Assembly: GCA_031551725.1 (NCBI GenBank)
Contig: JAVBNF010000026.1
Location: forward strand, 1 to 64,000
DNA length: 64,000 nucleotides
Source of the DNA: JAVBNF01 sp031551725
GTDB lineage: Bacteria; Bacteroidota; Bacteroidia; Bacteroidales; P3
Direction: 5' to 3'
The notes beneath the pieces were generated by a model, which was not told the origin of the DNA, searched no databases, and worked only from the letters and a program-made list of their open reading frames with translations. This document shows, piece after piece, positions 8,402-15,133 of the stretch. Within the stretch, counting starts at the first letter, position 1, and every line of letters starts with the position of its first letter. Position numbers and translations under genes: made by a program.

Positions 8402-9754
8402 TTAGCGTCCGTTTTTACGCAGATAATCTTCTAATTTCTCTGCGTTTACATCTTTCATTATCAATACCTTGTTTTTATCAACCAAATACATCAACGGAAT
8501 GGCGAATAAATCATATTTTCTGCGAACTTCGCCTGTGCGGTGATAATCTTCCAGGACGATCCAGCCTTTCGGCATATTGTCCGAATAGCTTTTTAATAAC
8601 TCAAAATCCTCATCCGGATATATTGCAACCACGTTTACTTTCGGATATTCTTTCAACATCGGCGAAATTAAATTCATGGTTTCTTGACAAGCATGGCAGC
8701 CGGGGTTGAAGAACATGAGCAAGTTGATTTCTCCTTTAAGCGCATCGTACAACGACATCGGCGTGGTGTCGATTTTCGTTAATTGCAAATCGGCCACTTT
8801 TTCGCCAATCATATTCAAACTCACACGTTTGATGGATTCTTCAACACGGAAGCGTTGAGCATCATTCGTTACAACGCCCTTAAGCATATAGTTTTGTCCT
8901 ACAAAACGCAGCATTTCTTCCGAACGCAGAGGTGTGTCCAAACCTTCGTAACGACGAAAAACATAAAGTACAATTTCGTTGTAAACTCTTTTGTTTACAC
9001 TTGCTTTTTGAAAAAGCAGAGTAATGTATTTTTCTTTCACGCTATCAGGCTGATTGTGCAAAAAATAATACATATATTCGTCCAACTTGCGGTTGGGAAC
9101 TTCCGTGTTTAAAATGCGTGGATCGTTGAAATCGAACGAATCGAAGAAATGTTGGCGCATGTATTCTTGCACTGCTTCCTGCGAAAGCGTCATGGGAGGA
9201 TTGGGTTGAAAAGCATAAATTTTCAAAAATGTTGCAAGCAGCGTCCCTTTATTTTTCTCGATAATATCTTTGGCAAAATTTGTCGATTCTTGTTGCAGTT
9301 TCTTGAATTCATTTTCTAAAATTGCAATTTGCATTGGACTTGCTTTTTCAGCTAAAGCGCGCAAAGAATCAGCTTTTTTGCTGAAAATTTGTACTTGCTT
9401 TTGATATTTTCTGTTGGCTTCATTTTCCGGCGAGTTGGTGTAGATAGCACCATCTTTCGTCAAGTGAATGCTGAAATTTTGATTTTTTTTGTCAGAAATA
9501 AAAAACTCGGCACCGCGGTTTCCGACGGTCAGTACATAAAGTCCGCCGGGAAGAAATGTATCGGCTTCAAACGTAATGCTTCCGCGGCCGTCGGTTGCAA
9601 CGGAGTCGAGCATGTAAGCAATCATGTTTTGCCAGCCTTTGATTTTTGCGGGAACTGAAGCGGCGCTGTCGGAAGTAATTTTAATCTTATAACCTTCAGC
9701 GAAAGCTGCCGAGATAAATAAACTGAAGGCAAGGAGCAATAAAGAACGTTTCAT
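8402..9754 (-). CDS. Exported thioredoxin-like protein (TlpA/DUF5106-like)
   Basis: This 450-residue periplasmic protein has a signal peptide (MKRSLLLLAFSLFISAAFAEG). The first third resembles the DUF4369-like beta domain of Bacteroidetes TlpA proteins. The middle is helical. The C-terminal thioredoxin fold has LLMFFNPGCHACQET with the redox pair Cys353 and Cys356 and a cis-Pro segment (FAIPLMYLVDK) near residue 419. The likely role is thiol-disulphide exchange or reduction of envelope proteins; the partner is unknown. It starts 38 nt after the coiled-coil gene, and no promoter box was seen in the gap, so cotranscription is likely. Confidence 0.82.
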   Translation of the reverse strand: MKRSLLLLAFSLFISAAFAEGYKIKITSDSAASVPAKIKGWQNMIAYMLDSVATDGRGSITFEADTFLPGGLYVLTVGNRGAEFFISDKKNQNFSIHLTKDGAIYTNSPENEANRKYQKQVQIFSKKADSLRALAEKASPMQIAILENEFKKLQQESTNFAKDIIEKNKGTLLATFLKIYAFQPNPPMTLSQEAVQEYMRQHFFDSFDFNDPRILNTEVPNRKLDEYMYYFLHNQPDSVKEKYITLLFQKASVNKRVYNEIVLYVFRRYEGLDTPLRSEEMLRFVGQNYMLKGVVTNDAQRFRVEESIKRVSLNMIGEKVADLQLTKIDTTPMSLYDALKGEINLLMFFNPGCHACQETMNLISPMLKEYPKVNVVAIYPDEDFELLKSYSDNMPKGWIVLEDYHRTGEVRRKYDLFAIPLMYLVDKNKVLIMKDVNAEKLEDYLRKNGR

Positions 9755-9792
9755 ACGAGCAATTTAAATTTATTAAAATTGAAGTTAAACAA

Positions 9793-10716
9793 TTATTTCA
9801 ATTCAAAAGAAGTGCGCCCAATTTCTTTTCCGGCAGTGAAAACAGCAACGTTGTAGCTGCCTTTCATGGCATCTGCATCTTTGTCTTTTTTCATCCATTT
9901 CAAGCACACTTCTTGTGCAACATTTTTATAATCCAAGTCTTTTTTCAATGAAAATTGTAAAACCGTTGTGTCAACTGTAAATGAATAGGCATCGCTGTTA
10001 GATTCAACCATAATCACGCCGTCGGGACGGGCAATGCGCACGTATACGGGAAGGCTCCCACTTGCTGCAATTTTGTTTTCACTAAGCGTAAAACAAACAT
10101 TGATGGCATCCACACGGCTGGCTTTGTCGGTTTCAGACTCTTGTCCTTTCGACTTGATGCGAACGGTGGTTGCACGCAAATTATACGCTTTAAACGTAGA
10201 AGCGGCGGTGCTTACGGTTCGATTCAATTCTTGATTGGATTTCGAAAGCTCCGTGTTTTTCTTTTTTTCTACTTTTACTTGTTCTTTGATTTCGGTGTTT
10301 TCTGTTGTCAAAGAGTCGTTTACGATGATTAGTGAATCAATACGGGCAACATAGTCTTGTGTAATGCCACGTAAAAGTTCGAGTTTGCGTTTGATTTTAC
10401 GATAGTCGGCTTGGCTGGCAATCAGTTTTTGAATTTCATTCGCGTTAGCTTTGATGAGACTGTCGCGTTCGGTCAATTGTTCCGAATATTGAGCGTTTTC
10501 TTCCTTGATGGTGTTGTATTCGCTCATCAAGTTGTCTAACTCGGATTTTAAATTCAAATTTTGCGAAAAAGTTTCTTCTTTTTCGTGGATGGCGTTTGAA
10601 GTTGCAAATTGTTGGTAAATTAATAAGCCAACCAATACTGCAACGATGGCAATTAAAATCCAGATAATTCTGCGATTTTTGTTGCTTTCCGGATTTGTTG
10701 AGAAATCTTTATACAT
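9793..10716 (-). CDS. Membrane-anchored coiled-coil protein of unknown function
   Basis: This is a 307-residue protein from MYKDFSTNPESNKNRR. The frame is open 69 codons further, but the promoter box at 10748-10755 lies inside that extension, so the short start is preferred. One transmembrane helix (about 15-38, IIWILIAIVAVLVGLLIY) is followed by a long Lys/Glu-rich coiled coil (about 45-175). A C-terminal beta-rich domain has RVDAINVCFTLSENKIAASGSLPVYVRIARPDG. The topology suggests a periplasmic coiled coil tethered to the inner membrane. No family is recognised with confidence, and the function is unknown. Confidence 0.82.
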   Translation of the reverse strand: MYKDFSTNPESNKNRRIIWILIAIVAVLVGLLIYQQFATSNAIHEKEETFSQNLNLKSELDNLMSEYNTIKEENAQYSEQLTERDSLIKANANEIQKLIASQADYRKIKRKLELLRGITQDYVARIDSLIIVNDSLTTENTEIKEQVKVEKKKNTELSKSNQELNRTVSTAASTFKAYNLRATTVRIKSKGQESETDKASRVDAINVCFTLSENKIAASGSLPVYVRIARPDGVIMVESNSDAYSFTVDTTVLQFSLKKDLDYKNVAQEVCLKWMKKDKDADAMKGSYNVAVFTAGKEIGRTSFELK

Positions 10717-10747
10717 TTTTTTACAGATTTTAACTTTATTTATCCTG

Positions 10748-10755
10748 CAAATATA
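10748..10755 (-). promoter_or_regulatory. Promoter -7 box of the coiled-coil gene
   Basis: TATATTTG on the minus strand, 31 nt from the ATG at 10716. It decides against the longer upstream start. Confidence 0.6.
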
Positions 10756-10810
10756 CAAAAATGCATGGAAAAAAGAAAGAAAAAATGGAATAAATTGAAA
10801 TTTTAACAAT

Positions 10811-10856
10811 TTTTTAACATTTGTTAAGAAATAATTTAGGGGGGCATCGCGTTTAT
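10811..10856 (+). promoter_or_regulatory. Shared accessory-gene promoter module, copy A
   Basis: TTTTTAACATTTGTTAAGAA begins at 10811 and CATCGCGTTTAT begins at 10845. The same two blocks, exactly 34 nt apart, occur at 14473 and 32800 in front of GxxExxY and dinD. Copy A contains the perfect dyad TTAACA-TT-TGTTAA. The ATG of the downstream gene is 40 nt from CATCGCG. Confidence 0.65.
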
Positions 10857-10884
10857 TATATAAACAATATTCTAATGCTATTTT

Positions 10885-11304
10885 ATGAAACAGAAAAACG
10901 TTCCAAGAGTTAATGATAAACAATTCGAGGGTATGACACTCGGAGAAATAAAGAAATATGTTAAAGGTTATTATCTAAAATATTATGCAGGAAAATCTGT
11001 AAGAAATCACCATAAAGGGATTGTGGTAATGCTAGGGAAACCCGGATTAAAACATGTTGTTAATGCTCGTAATTCGGGCTATACAAAATTAAAAGCAATA
11101 GTGAAAATTCCGGAAATGATAGCAAATGCAGTATATTGCAACTTTAAAGAGGCTGGGAAAAACGATCCTTATAGCATTTTTGGATATGCTAACTTTAAAT
11201 CAAAAGTAGAAGTGGAATCAAAAATCCATATATTCAGAATCGTTGTAAGAGTGACGGCAACCGGACACTTTTATTACGATCATGCTGTTAAGGTCAAAAA
11301 ATAA
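10885..11304 (+). CDS. Small basic protein, LPD3/BECR-nuclease-like
   Basis: This is a 139-residue basic protein of about 24 Lys and Arg. The block GKPGLKHVVNARNSGYTKLKA, then IPEMIANA, and a C-terminal RVTATGHFYYDHAV resemble the LPD3/PBECR-type domains seen in phage polyvalent proteins, which share a barnase/EndoU/RelE-like fold. That assignment is from memory of family patterns and is weak; catalytic residues cannot be confirmed. It stands alone, with no obvious immunity or antitoxin partner, and is low in GC. It is preceded by the shared promoter module also found before GxxExxY and dinD and followed by an 77-bp palindrome. That context suggests an acquired, stress-controlled gene. Confidence 0.6.
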   Translation: MKQKNVPRVNDKQFEGMTLGEIKKYVKGYYLKYYAGKSVRNHHKGIVVMLGKPGLKHVVNARNSGYTKLKAIVKIPEMIANAVYCNFKEAGKNDPYSIFGYANFKSKVEVESKIHIFRIVVRVTATGHFYYDHAVKVKK

Positions 11305-11379
11305 TTGAGGTTTTAACTACTACGGTAAATGAATAAATTATTCACGTAATCCGATCTGGAGTTAGTCAAAACCTCAATT
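11303..11379. repeat. 77-bp imperfect palindrome after the LPD3-like gene
   Basis: AATTGAGGTTTT (11303-11314) pairs perfectly with AAAACCTCAATT (11368-11379). Inside, TACG/CGTA brackets TGAATAA-A-TTATTCA. It begins in the stop codon of the LPD3-like gene. No T-run follows, so it may be a mini-element rather than a classical terminator. Confidence 0.55.
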
Positions 11380-11435
11380 CAGAGTTACAAAAGTAATATA
11401 AATTTTCTATTTTCCAAAAAATAAAATTCACTCAA

Positions 11436-12125
11436 ATGAAAATTTTCAAAGATTTTTTTAATTTATTTTATCCGGAGCAGTGTTTGGCTTGTAGTAAAAG
11501 CCTTTATTCGGGTGAAAAATGGCTGTGTTTGGATTGTTTGTCGCACTTGCCGAAAACCAACTTTTGGAACGAAGTTGATAATCCTGTTGCCCGTTTGTTT
11601 TGGGGGCGCTCGAAAGTGTATGCTGCCGCCGCTTTTTTGTTTTTCACAAAATCCGGACGAGTACAGCATTTGATGCATCAATTGAAGTATAAAAACAAAC
11701 CCGAAATCGGCGTTTTTCTTGGAAAACAATTTGGAATTTATTTATCCAAATCACCTAATTTTTCGGATGTGGATATGATTATTCCGGTTCCTTTACACCC
11801 GAAAAAACAGAAAAAGCGCGGCTATAATCAAAGTGAGAGAATTGCGTCCGGCTTGTCTGAAAGCACGAAGAAGCCTTTAAATACAACTGTTTTACTGCGT
11901 GGGAAATTTACGGAAACGCAAACCCGCAAATCGCGCTTCAGCCGCTGGGAAAACGTGAACGACGTGTTTCACGTTGCAGATCCCGATGAAATAAAAGGGA
12001 AACACGTGCTGCTTGTTGATGATGTAATCACTACCGGTGCAACGATAGAAGCCTGTGTGAACAAATTGAATGCCGTCGACGGCGTTCGCGTAAGCGTGGT
12101 AAGCCTTGCGGTGCCGATGAATTGA
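11436..12125 (+). CDS. comF: ComF-family phosphoribosyltransferase-like protein
   Basis: This 229-residue protein belongs to the ComF/GntX group associated with DNA uptake and use. Four N-terminal cysteines (Cys16, Cys19, Cys31, Cys34) form a probable zinc ribbon. Residues 109-150 carry IPVPLHPKKQKKRGYNQSE, and VLLVDDVITTGAT (191-203) is the phosphoribosyl-pyrophosphate-binding loop of type I phosphoribosyltransferases. The natural substrate of ComF proteins is not established. It appears monocistronic, with no clear TAnnTTTG box immediately upstream. Confidence 0.93.
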   Translation: MKIFKDFFNLFYPEQCLACSKSLYSGEKWLCLDCLSHLPKTNFWNEVDNPVARLFWGRSKVYAAAAFLFFTKSGRVQHLMHQLKYKNKPEIGVFLGKQFGIYLSKSPNFSDVDMIIPVPLHPKKQKKRGYNQSERIASGLSESTKKPLNTTVLLRGKFTETQTRKSRFSRWENVNDVFHVADPDEIKGKHVLLVDDVITTGATIEACVNKLNAVDGVRVSVVSLAVPMN

Positions 12126-12155
12126 TTTTTACGAATTGTTAGAATGTCAGGCATA

Positions 12156-12189
12156 GATGTAGAGGCGTTGCATGCAACGCCTCTACATC
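12156..12189. repeat. 34-bp perfect palindrome (GTAGAG...CTCTAC family)
   Basis: A perfect dyad centred on GTTGCATGCAAC with arms starting GATGTAGAGGC. A 30-bp relative with the same centre lies inside the large gene at 60024-60053. Here it sits between the convergent comF and FISUMP 2 genes and could also act as a weak bidirectional terminator. Confidence 0.75.
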
Positions 12190-12199
12190 CACCATGGAG

Positions 12200-14128
12200 T
12201 TAATCCATCATACAACGAACTGAAAAACCGTATCCAGAATTAGCACTCCAGTGCATGACGGAAGAAGAATTGTTCATAAAACGTCTTTCAAAAGCGAATA
12301 ACGAACTTACCTGCGTTCCTGTCCACATAAAAGCTGTATTAGCTTTAGATGCATACCCACTACCCGGGCGCGTGCGATGACCTGAAGGGAATAAATTAAA
12401 TCCGTGAACATTTGTTCCTGCCCAACTTGGGCTTGTTGATTTTAACCTTTGACCTGCCGTGGCCCCTCCAAATATAGTATTGCTTATTGGCGTAGTATTG
12501 TGGTTTTTTGTGCCTGTTTCAACAGCGTTTAGCATATCTCCCCACTCTCCATCAGAAGGAATATGCCAGCCTTGAGGACAGATTCCGCGAGAGCATAGTG
12601 AAGTGGGGTTCCCGTAAGCTGTATTTGTTGTGAAGAAAGTAGGTGCTACCCATGTAGTCCCATCCAATGCAGCTGCCGTGCTCCATGCATAAAGTGCGCC
12701 ATAACCTCCTTCACAATCAGCAGGTTCAGAAGTAAGTGCACCGCTTGCTCCCGGACACCAGAAACTACCTAAATATATTGCAGGAACATCAGTGTTAATT
12801 GCTGGTTGTGTAGCATCTGCATAACGAGTAAGATGTTTTTGATAATTTAAATTTTCGGCCATCCACCAATAACCATCCGGCATTTTTACAATTTTATAAA
12901 CTCTTCCGTCTCGCGGATCGGTCATTGTTTTTGTTGCAGAAGTAGTATCCACTGTTGCAAGGCTGCCGGCAGTATACTTCATCATAAAAGTATCTCGGTG
13001 TTTAAACGTACAATGTGTGGGTTCGGTTGCTGTAAATTCGATAACAAACGTTTTAAGATGAGAAGCAGCGGTAAGATTATTCATTTTAAAAGTGAAAACA
13101 TTACTTGCCGGTTGAGAGATGCTTACACTTCCAAATTCACAAGAAATAACAGAGGCCGAATAAGTCCAGCTGACTCCTGTGGGAGTGAGATTTATGGAAT
13201 AAAATTGTGTTTTTGATTTAGTGTAACTGTCTGAATATTCAATGGTATCGAACCGCTTCGAACAGCTTGGCATTGCAGATAAGGAAATTGAATAGCCTTC
13301 ATCGCAATGGCCTTCTACGCATCTCACAGAGAGTGCATCTGCGCGGTTTTGCACAGAACTGCTCGTTGAAGCGATTGAGGTATTCGTAAAAGTTTGTGAA
13401 TATGCTTGCGTGCCGTTGCTATTGGGAGAACTTGTCCAAAAAAGGGCTTGCGTACCATTGCCTGAATAGGCGCCAGCAGTTGTACGCGAGCCCGCAGCTA
13501 AAGCAGAGAACCCGTAAGTGTCATTATTTTGTAGTGCAGAACCTGTCCACCATTTTTTCCATGCTTGATTATTTGCAAACGTTCCGCGTGCAGTGTCTTT
13601 TAATAATTTTCCTGCATTTGCACTACCTCCGACGGAGGTAATTAAATTGTTCCATTCTGTAAAAGAGGGAAGGTGCCATCCGCTCGGACAGATGCCTTGT
13701 GCTCCGGGCGTGGCATTAACTCCCGTATTGGTAGCATTTGCATAAGCAACCCACCATGGATACAGACAACCCCAATATTCACAAGCCAAAGGGTCGGCTT
13801 GCCCAACAGAAGCATTTAATGGTCCGGGCCCCGGACAATAATAATAATTTTTTAAACCGACAAAAGTATTCAAACTTGATGCCGGTATGTTCGGAAATAC
13901 AGGATTTTGTAGCCCCTGTGTATATTTCAAATTTTCTGCCATCCAGCGTTTGCCATCTGGCATAATCACGGTTTTGTAGGTTTGGCCGTCGCGCGGGTCG
14001 GTAAAAAGGCCGCCATCTGTTTGTGCGAAAATAAAGCAGAAGTGCAAAAATGCAAAAGTGCAGAAGAAGAACATCTTTCTGCATTTCTGCATTTTTGCAT
14101 TTCTGCTACGAAGTAGTTGTGTTTTCAT
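12200..14128 (-). CDS. FISUMP-domain secreted protein, paralogue 2
   Basis: This 642-residue exported protein is paralogous to the one at 2-1807. The signal peptide follows a repeat-coded n-region (MKTQLLRSRNAKMQKCRK, then MFFFCTFAFLHFCFIFAQ). Two FISUMP domains (about 41-270 and 394-642) have DGQTYKTVIMPDGKRWMAENL, ICPSGWHLPSFTEW, DGRVYKIVKMPDGYWWMAENL and ICPQGWHIPSDGEWGDM. An Ig-like segment separates them. No type IX sorting domain is visible. Its leader holds a long structured RNA (14191-14332) and a GGGGCT hairpin (14163-14177), so regulation at the RNA level is plausible. The biochemical role is unknown. Confidence 0.88.
   Translation of the reverse strand: MKTQLLRSRNAKMQKCRKMFFFCTFAFLHFCFIFAQTDGGLFTDPRDGQTYKTVIMPDGKRWMAENLKYTQGLQNPVFPNIPASSLNTFVGLKNYYYCPGPGPLNASVGQADPLACEYWGCLYPWWVAYANATNTGVNATPGAQGICPSGWHLPSFTEWNNLITSVGGSANAGKLLKDTARGTFANNQAWKKWWTGSALQNNDTYGFSALAAGSRTTAGAYSGNGTQALFWTSSPNSNGTQAYSQTFTNTSIASTSSSVQNRADALSVRCVEGHCDEGYSISLSAMPSCSKRFDTIEYSDSYTKSKTQFYSINLTPTGVSWTYSASVISCEFGSVSISQPASNVFTFKMNNLTAASHLKTFVIEFTATEPTHCTFKHRDTFMMKYTAGSLATVDTTSATKTMTDPRDGRVYKIVKMPDGYWWMAENLNYQKHLTRYADATQPAINTDVPAIYLGSFWCPGASGALTSEPADCEGGYGALYAWSTAAALDGTTWVAPTFFTTNTAYGNPTSLCSRGICPQGWHIPSDGEWGDMLNAVETGTKNHNTTPISNTIFGGATAGQRLKSTSPSWAGTNVHGFNLFPSGHRTRPGSGYASKANTAFMWTGTQVSSLFAFERRFMNNSSSVMHWSANSGYGFSVRCMMD
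14036..14107. repeat. Inverted simple repeat inside signal-peptide codons of FISUMP 2
   Basis: GCAGAAGTGCAAAAATGC-type units (14036-14066) face their reverse complement (14077-14107) across a 10-nt spacer. It is the same design as at 23-124 in the paralogue. Confidence 0.7.
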
Positions 14129-14190
14129 GTTGTGTATTTTTAATTGTTATTTATTTCCGTCAAGCCCCGTAGGGGCTGTATATGCATAAC

Positions 14191-14332
14191 AAAAAAGCGT
14201 GAGTTGGTTTCTTATTACTTAGAAGGTACCGCGAAGAACCTACACGAAAATAAGATACAACCCACGCCGGAACACAGCATGAGCGCATCGCTATTAAATC
14301 CCTTCGTGTTGAAAAATTCGCGGTTCTTCTAA
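14191..14332 (-). ncRNA. Candidate structured RNA (long hairpin plus U-run), upstream of FISUMP 2
   Basis: On the minus strand TTAGAAG (14332-14326) and ACCGCGAA (14324-14317) pair with CTTCTAA (14225-14219) and TTCGCGGT (14235-14228). This forms a 15-bp closing stem broken by one small internal loop. ACACGAA (14309-14303) pairs with TTCGTGT (14248-14242). The apical part has AGCG-ATG-CGCT. GCGTGGGTTG in the apical part (14267-14258) can instead pair with CAACTCACGC (14206-14197), which runs straight into TTTTTT (14196-14191). A promoter box at 14410-14417 would give an RNA of about 210 nt. A 6S-like RNA or a cis-acting leader are both possible. The rest of the 528-nt gap 14129-14656 holds the promoter module and palindrome listed separately. 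Confidence 0.5.
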
Positions 14333-14409
14333 ATGGAATTTAAGCTTACGCTTTCTATTTATGTATAAAGATTAATTAATTTCTATAGTTTTTTGATTTT
14401 AAATTTTGA

Positions 14410-14417
14410 CAAAGTTA
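14410..14417 (-). promoter_or_regulatory. Promoter -7 box for the structured RNA / FISUMP 2
   Basis: TAACTTTG on the minus strand fits TAnnTTTG. It lies about 80 nt upstream of the hairpin and 281 nt from the FISUMP 2 ATG. Confidence 0.45.
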
Positions 14418-14472
14418 AAAATAAATTTTGGATTTATAAAATAAAATTTCTTTGAATCGAAAATTTAAGAAA

Positions 14473-14520
14473 TTTTTAACATTTATTAAGAAATAATTTG
14501 GCGTGTCATCGCGTTTATAT
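14473..14520 (+). promoter_or_regulatory. Shared accessory-gene promoter module, copy B
   Basis: TTTTTAACATTTATTAAGAA starts at 14473 and CATCGCGTTTATAT at 14507, again 34 nt apart. It is 150 nt from the GxxExxY ATG, but only 57 nt if the palindrome at 14531-14623 is discounted. That matches copies A (40) and C (53). Confidence 0.65.
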
Positions 14521-14530
14521 AGTATAGATA

Positions 14531-14623
14531 ATATTTTGGACAGGATTTACAAGATTTACAGGATGTTTTGCCTTCGGCAAAATAAAAAAAACATGTTAAT
14601 CCTGTAAATCCTGTCCAAAATAT
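14531..14623. repeat. Palindromic GACAGGATTTACAGG element, copy 1
   Basis: A 93-bp near-palindrome with outer arms ATATTTTGGACAGGATTTAC and its complement, and a central hairpin GCCTTCGGC (14570-14578). Related copies lie at 15031-15108 (opposite orientation) and 54847-54922. It separates the promoter module from the GxxExxY gene. Confidence 0.8.
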
Positions 14624-14656
14624 GTAAATCTTGTTTAATAAATAAAGACAAACAAA

Positions 14657-15025
14657 ATGCAACACAAAGAGATAACATCGCTTATTATTAAATCAGCTTA
14701 CAATGTTCACAATGTTTTGGGTTCAGGTTTTTTGGAAAAAGTATATCAAAACTCCATGCTCATTGAAATGCTTGAGATGGGGTTGAATGTACAAAAAGAA
14801 ATCCCCATTCCTGTATTTTACAAAAAGATGTTGGTTGGAAACTATTTTGCAGACCTTGTAGTGGAAGATCAAATTATAGTTGAGTTGAAAGCTGTAGAAA
14901 CGTTAATGCCTATTCATGAAGTCCAGTTAGTAAACTATCTCACTGCAACAAAAATAGACATAGGGTTACTTATCAATTTTGGTAAATCGGTAGAAGTAAA
15001 AAGGAAGTATAGAATATATGAATAA
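14657..15025 (+). CDS. GxxExxY protein (PD-(D/E)XK-like)
   Basis: This 122-residue protein belongs to the GxxExxY family. The name motif is G24-FL-E27-KV-Y30 (GSGFLEKVY). A PD-(D/E)XK-like core is visible as YFADLVVED (Asp65) and IIVELKA (Glu75, Lys77), suggesting a nuclease fold. The cellular role of the family is not known. The length is complete for the family. It sits between two palindromic repeats in inverted orientation and behind promoter module B, so it looks like part of a mobile or repeat-associated unit. Confidence 0.88.
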   Translation: MQHKEITSLIIKSAYNVHNVLGSGFLEKVYQNSMLIEMLEMGLNVQKEIPIPVFYKKMLVGNYFADLVVEDQIIVELKAVETLMPIHEVQLVNYLTATKIDIGLLINFGKSVEVKRKYRIYE

Positions 15026-15030
15026 AAAGT

Positions 15031-15108
15031 AGACAGGATTTACAGGATTAACGTGTTTTCTTATTTTGCCGAAGGCAAAACATCCTGTTAATTCTGTAAA
15101 TCCTGTCT
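15031..15108. repeat. Palindromic GACAGGATTTACAGG element, copy 2
   Basis: A 78-bp near-palindrome, AGACAGGATTTACAGGATTA and its complement, with central hairpin GCCGAAGGC (15068-15076). Relative to copy 1 it is inverted, so GxxExxY lies between facing copies. A further half-arm (TCCTGTCT) follows at 15118-15127. Confidence 0.8.
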
Positions 15109-15133
15109 GAAAATAAAAAATCCTGTCTAAAAA

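Noticed and set aside
10717..10923. Longer N-terminus (MFIINSWN...) for the coiled-coil protein
   Set aside because: It contains the promoter -7 box at 10748-10755 and overlaps the divergent LPD3-like gene; the MYKDF start fits better.
11389..11396. Minus-strand TACTTTTG between the LPD3-like gene and comF
   Set aside because: It would transcribe antisense to the LPD3-like gene; one box without other support is too weak to list.
14144..14332. Small plus-strand reading frame over the structured RNA
   Set aside because: Composition is not protein-like and the interval is better explained by paired RNA arms.
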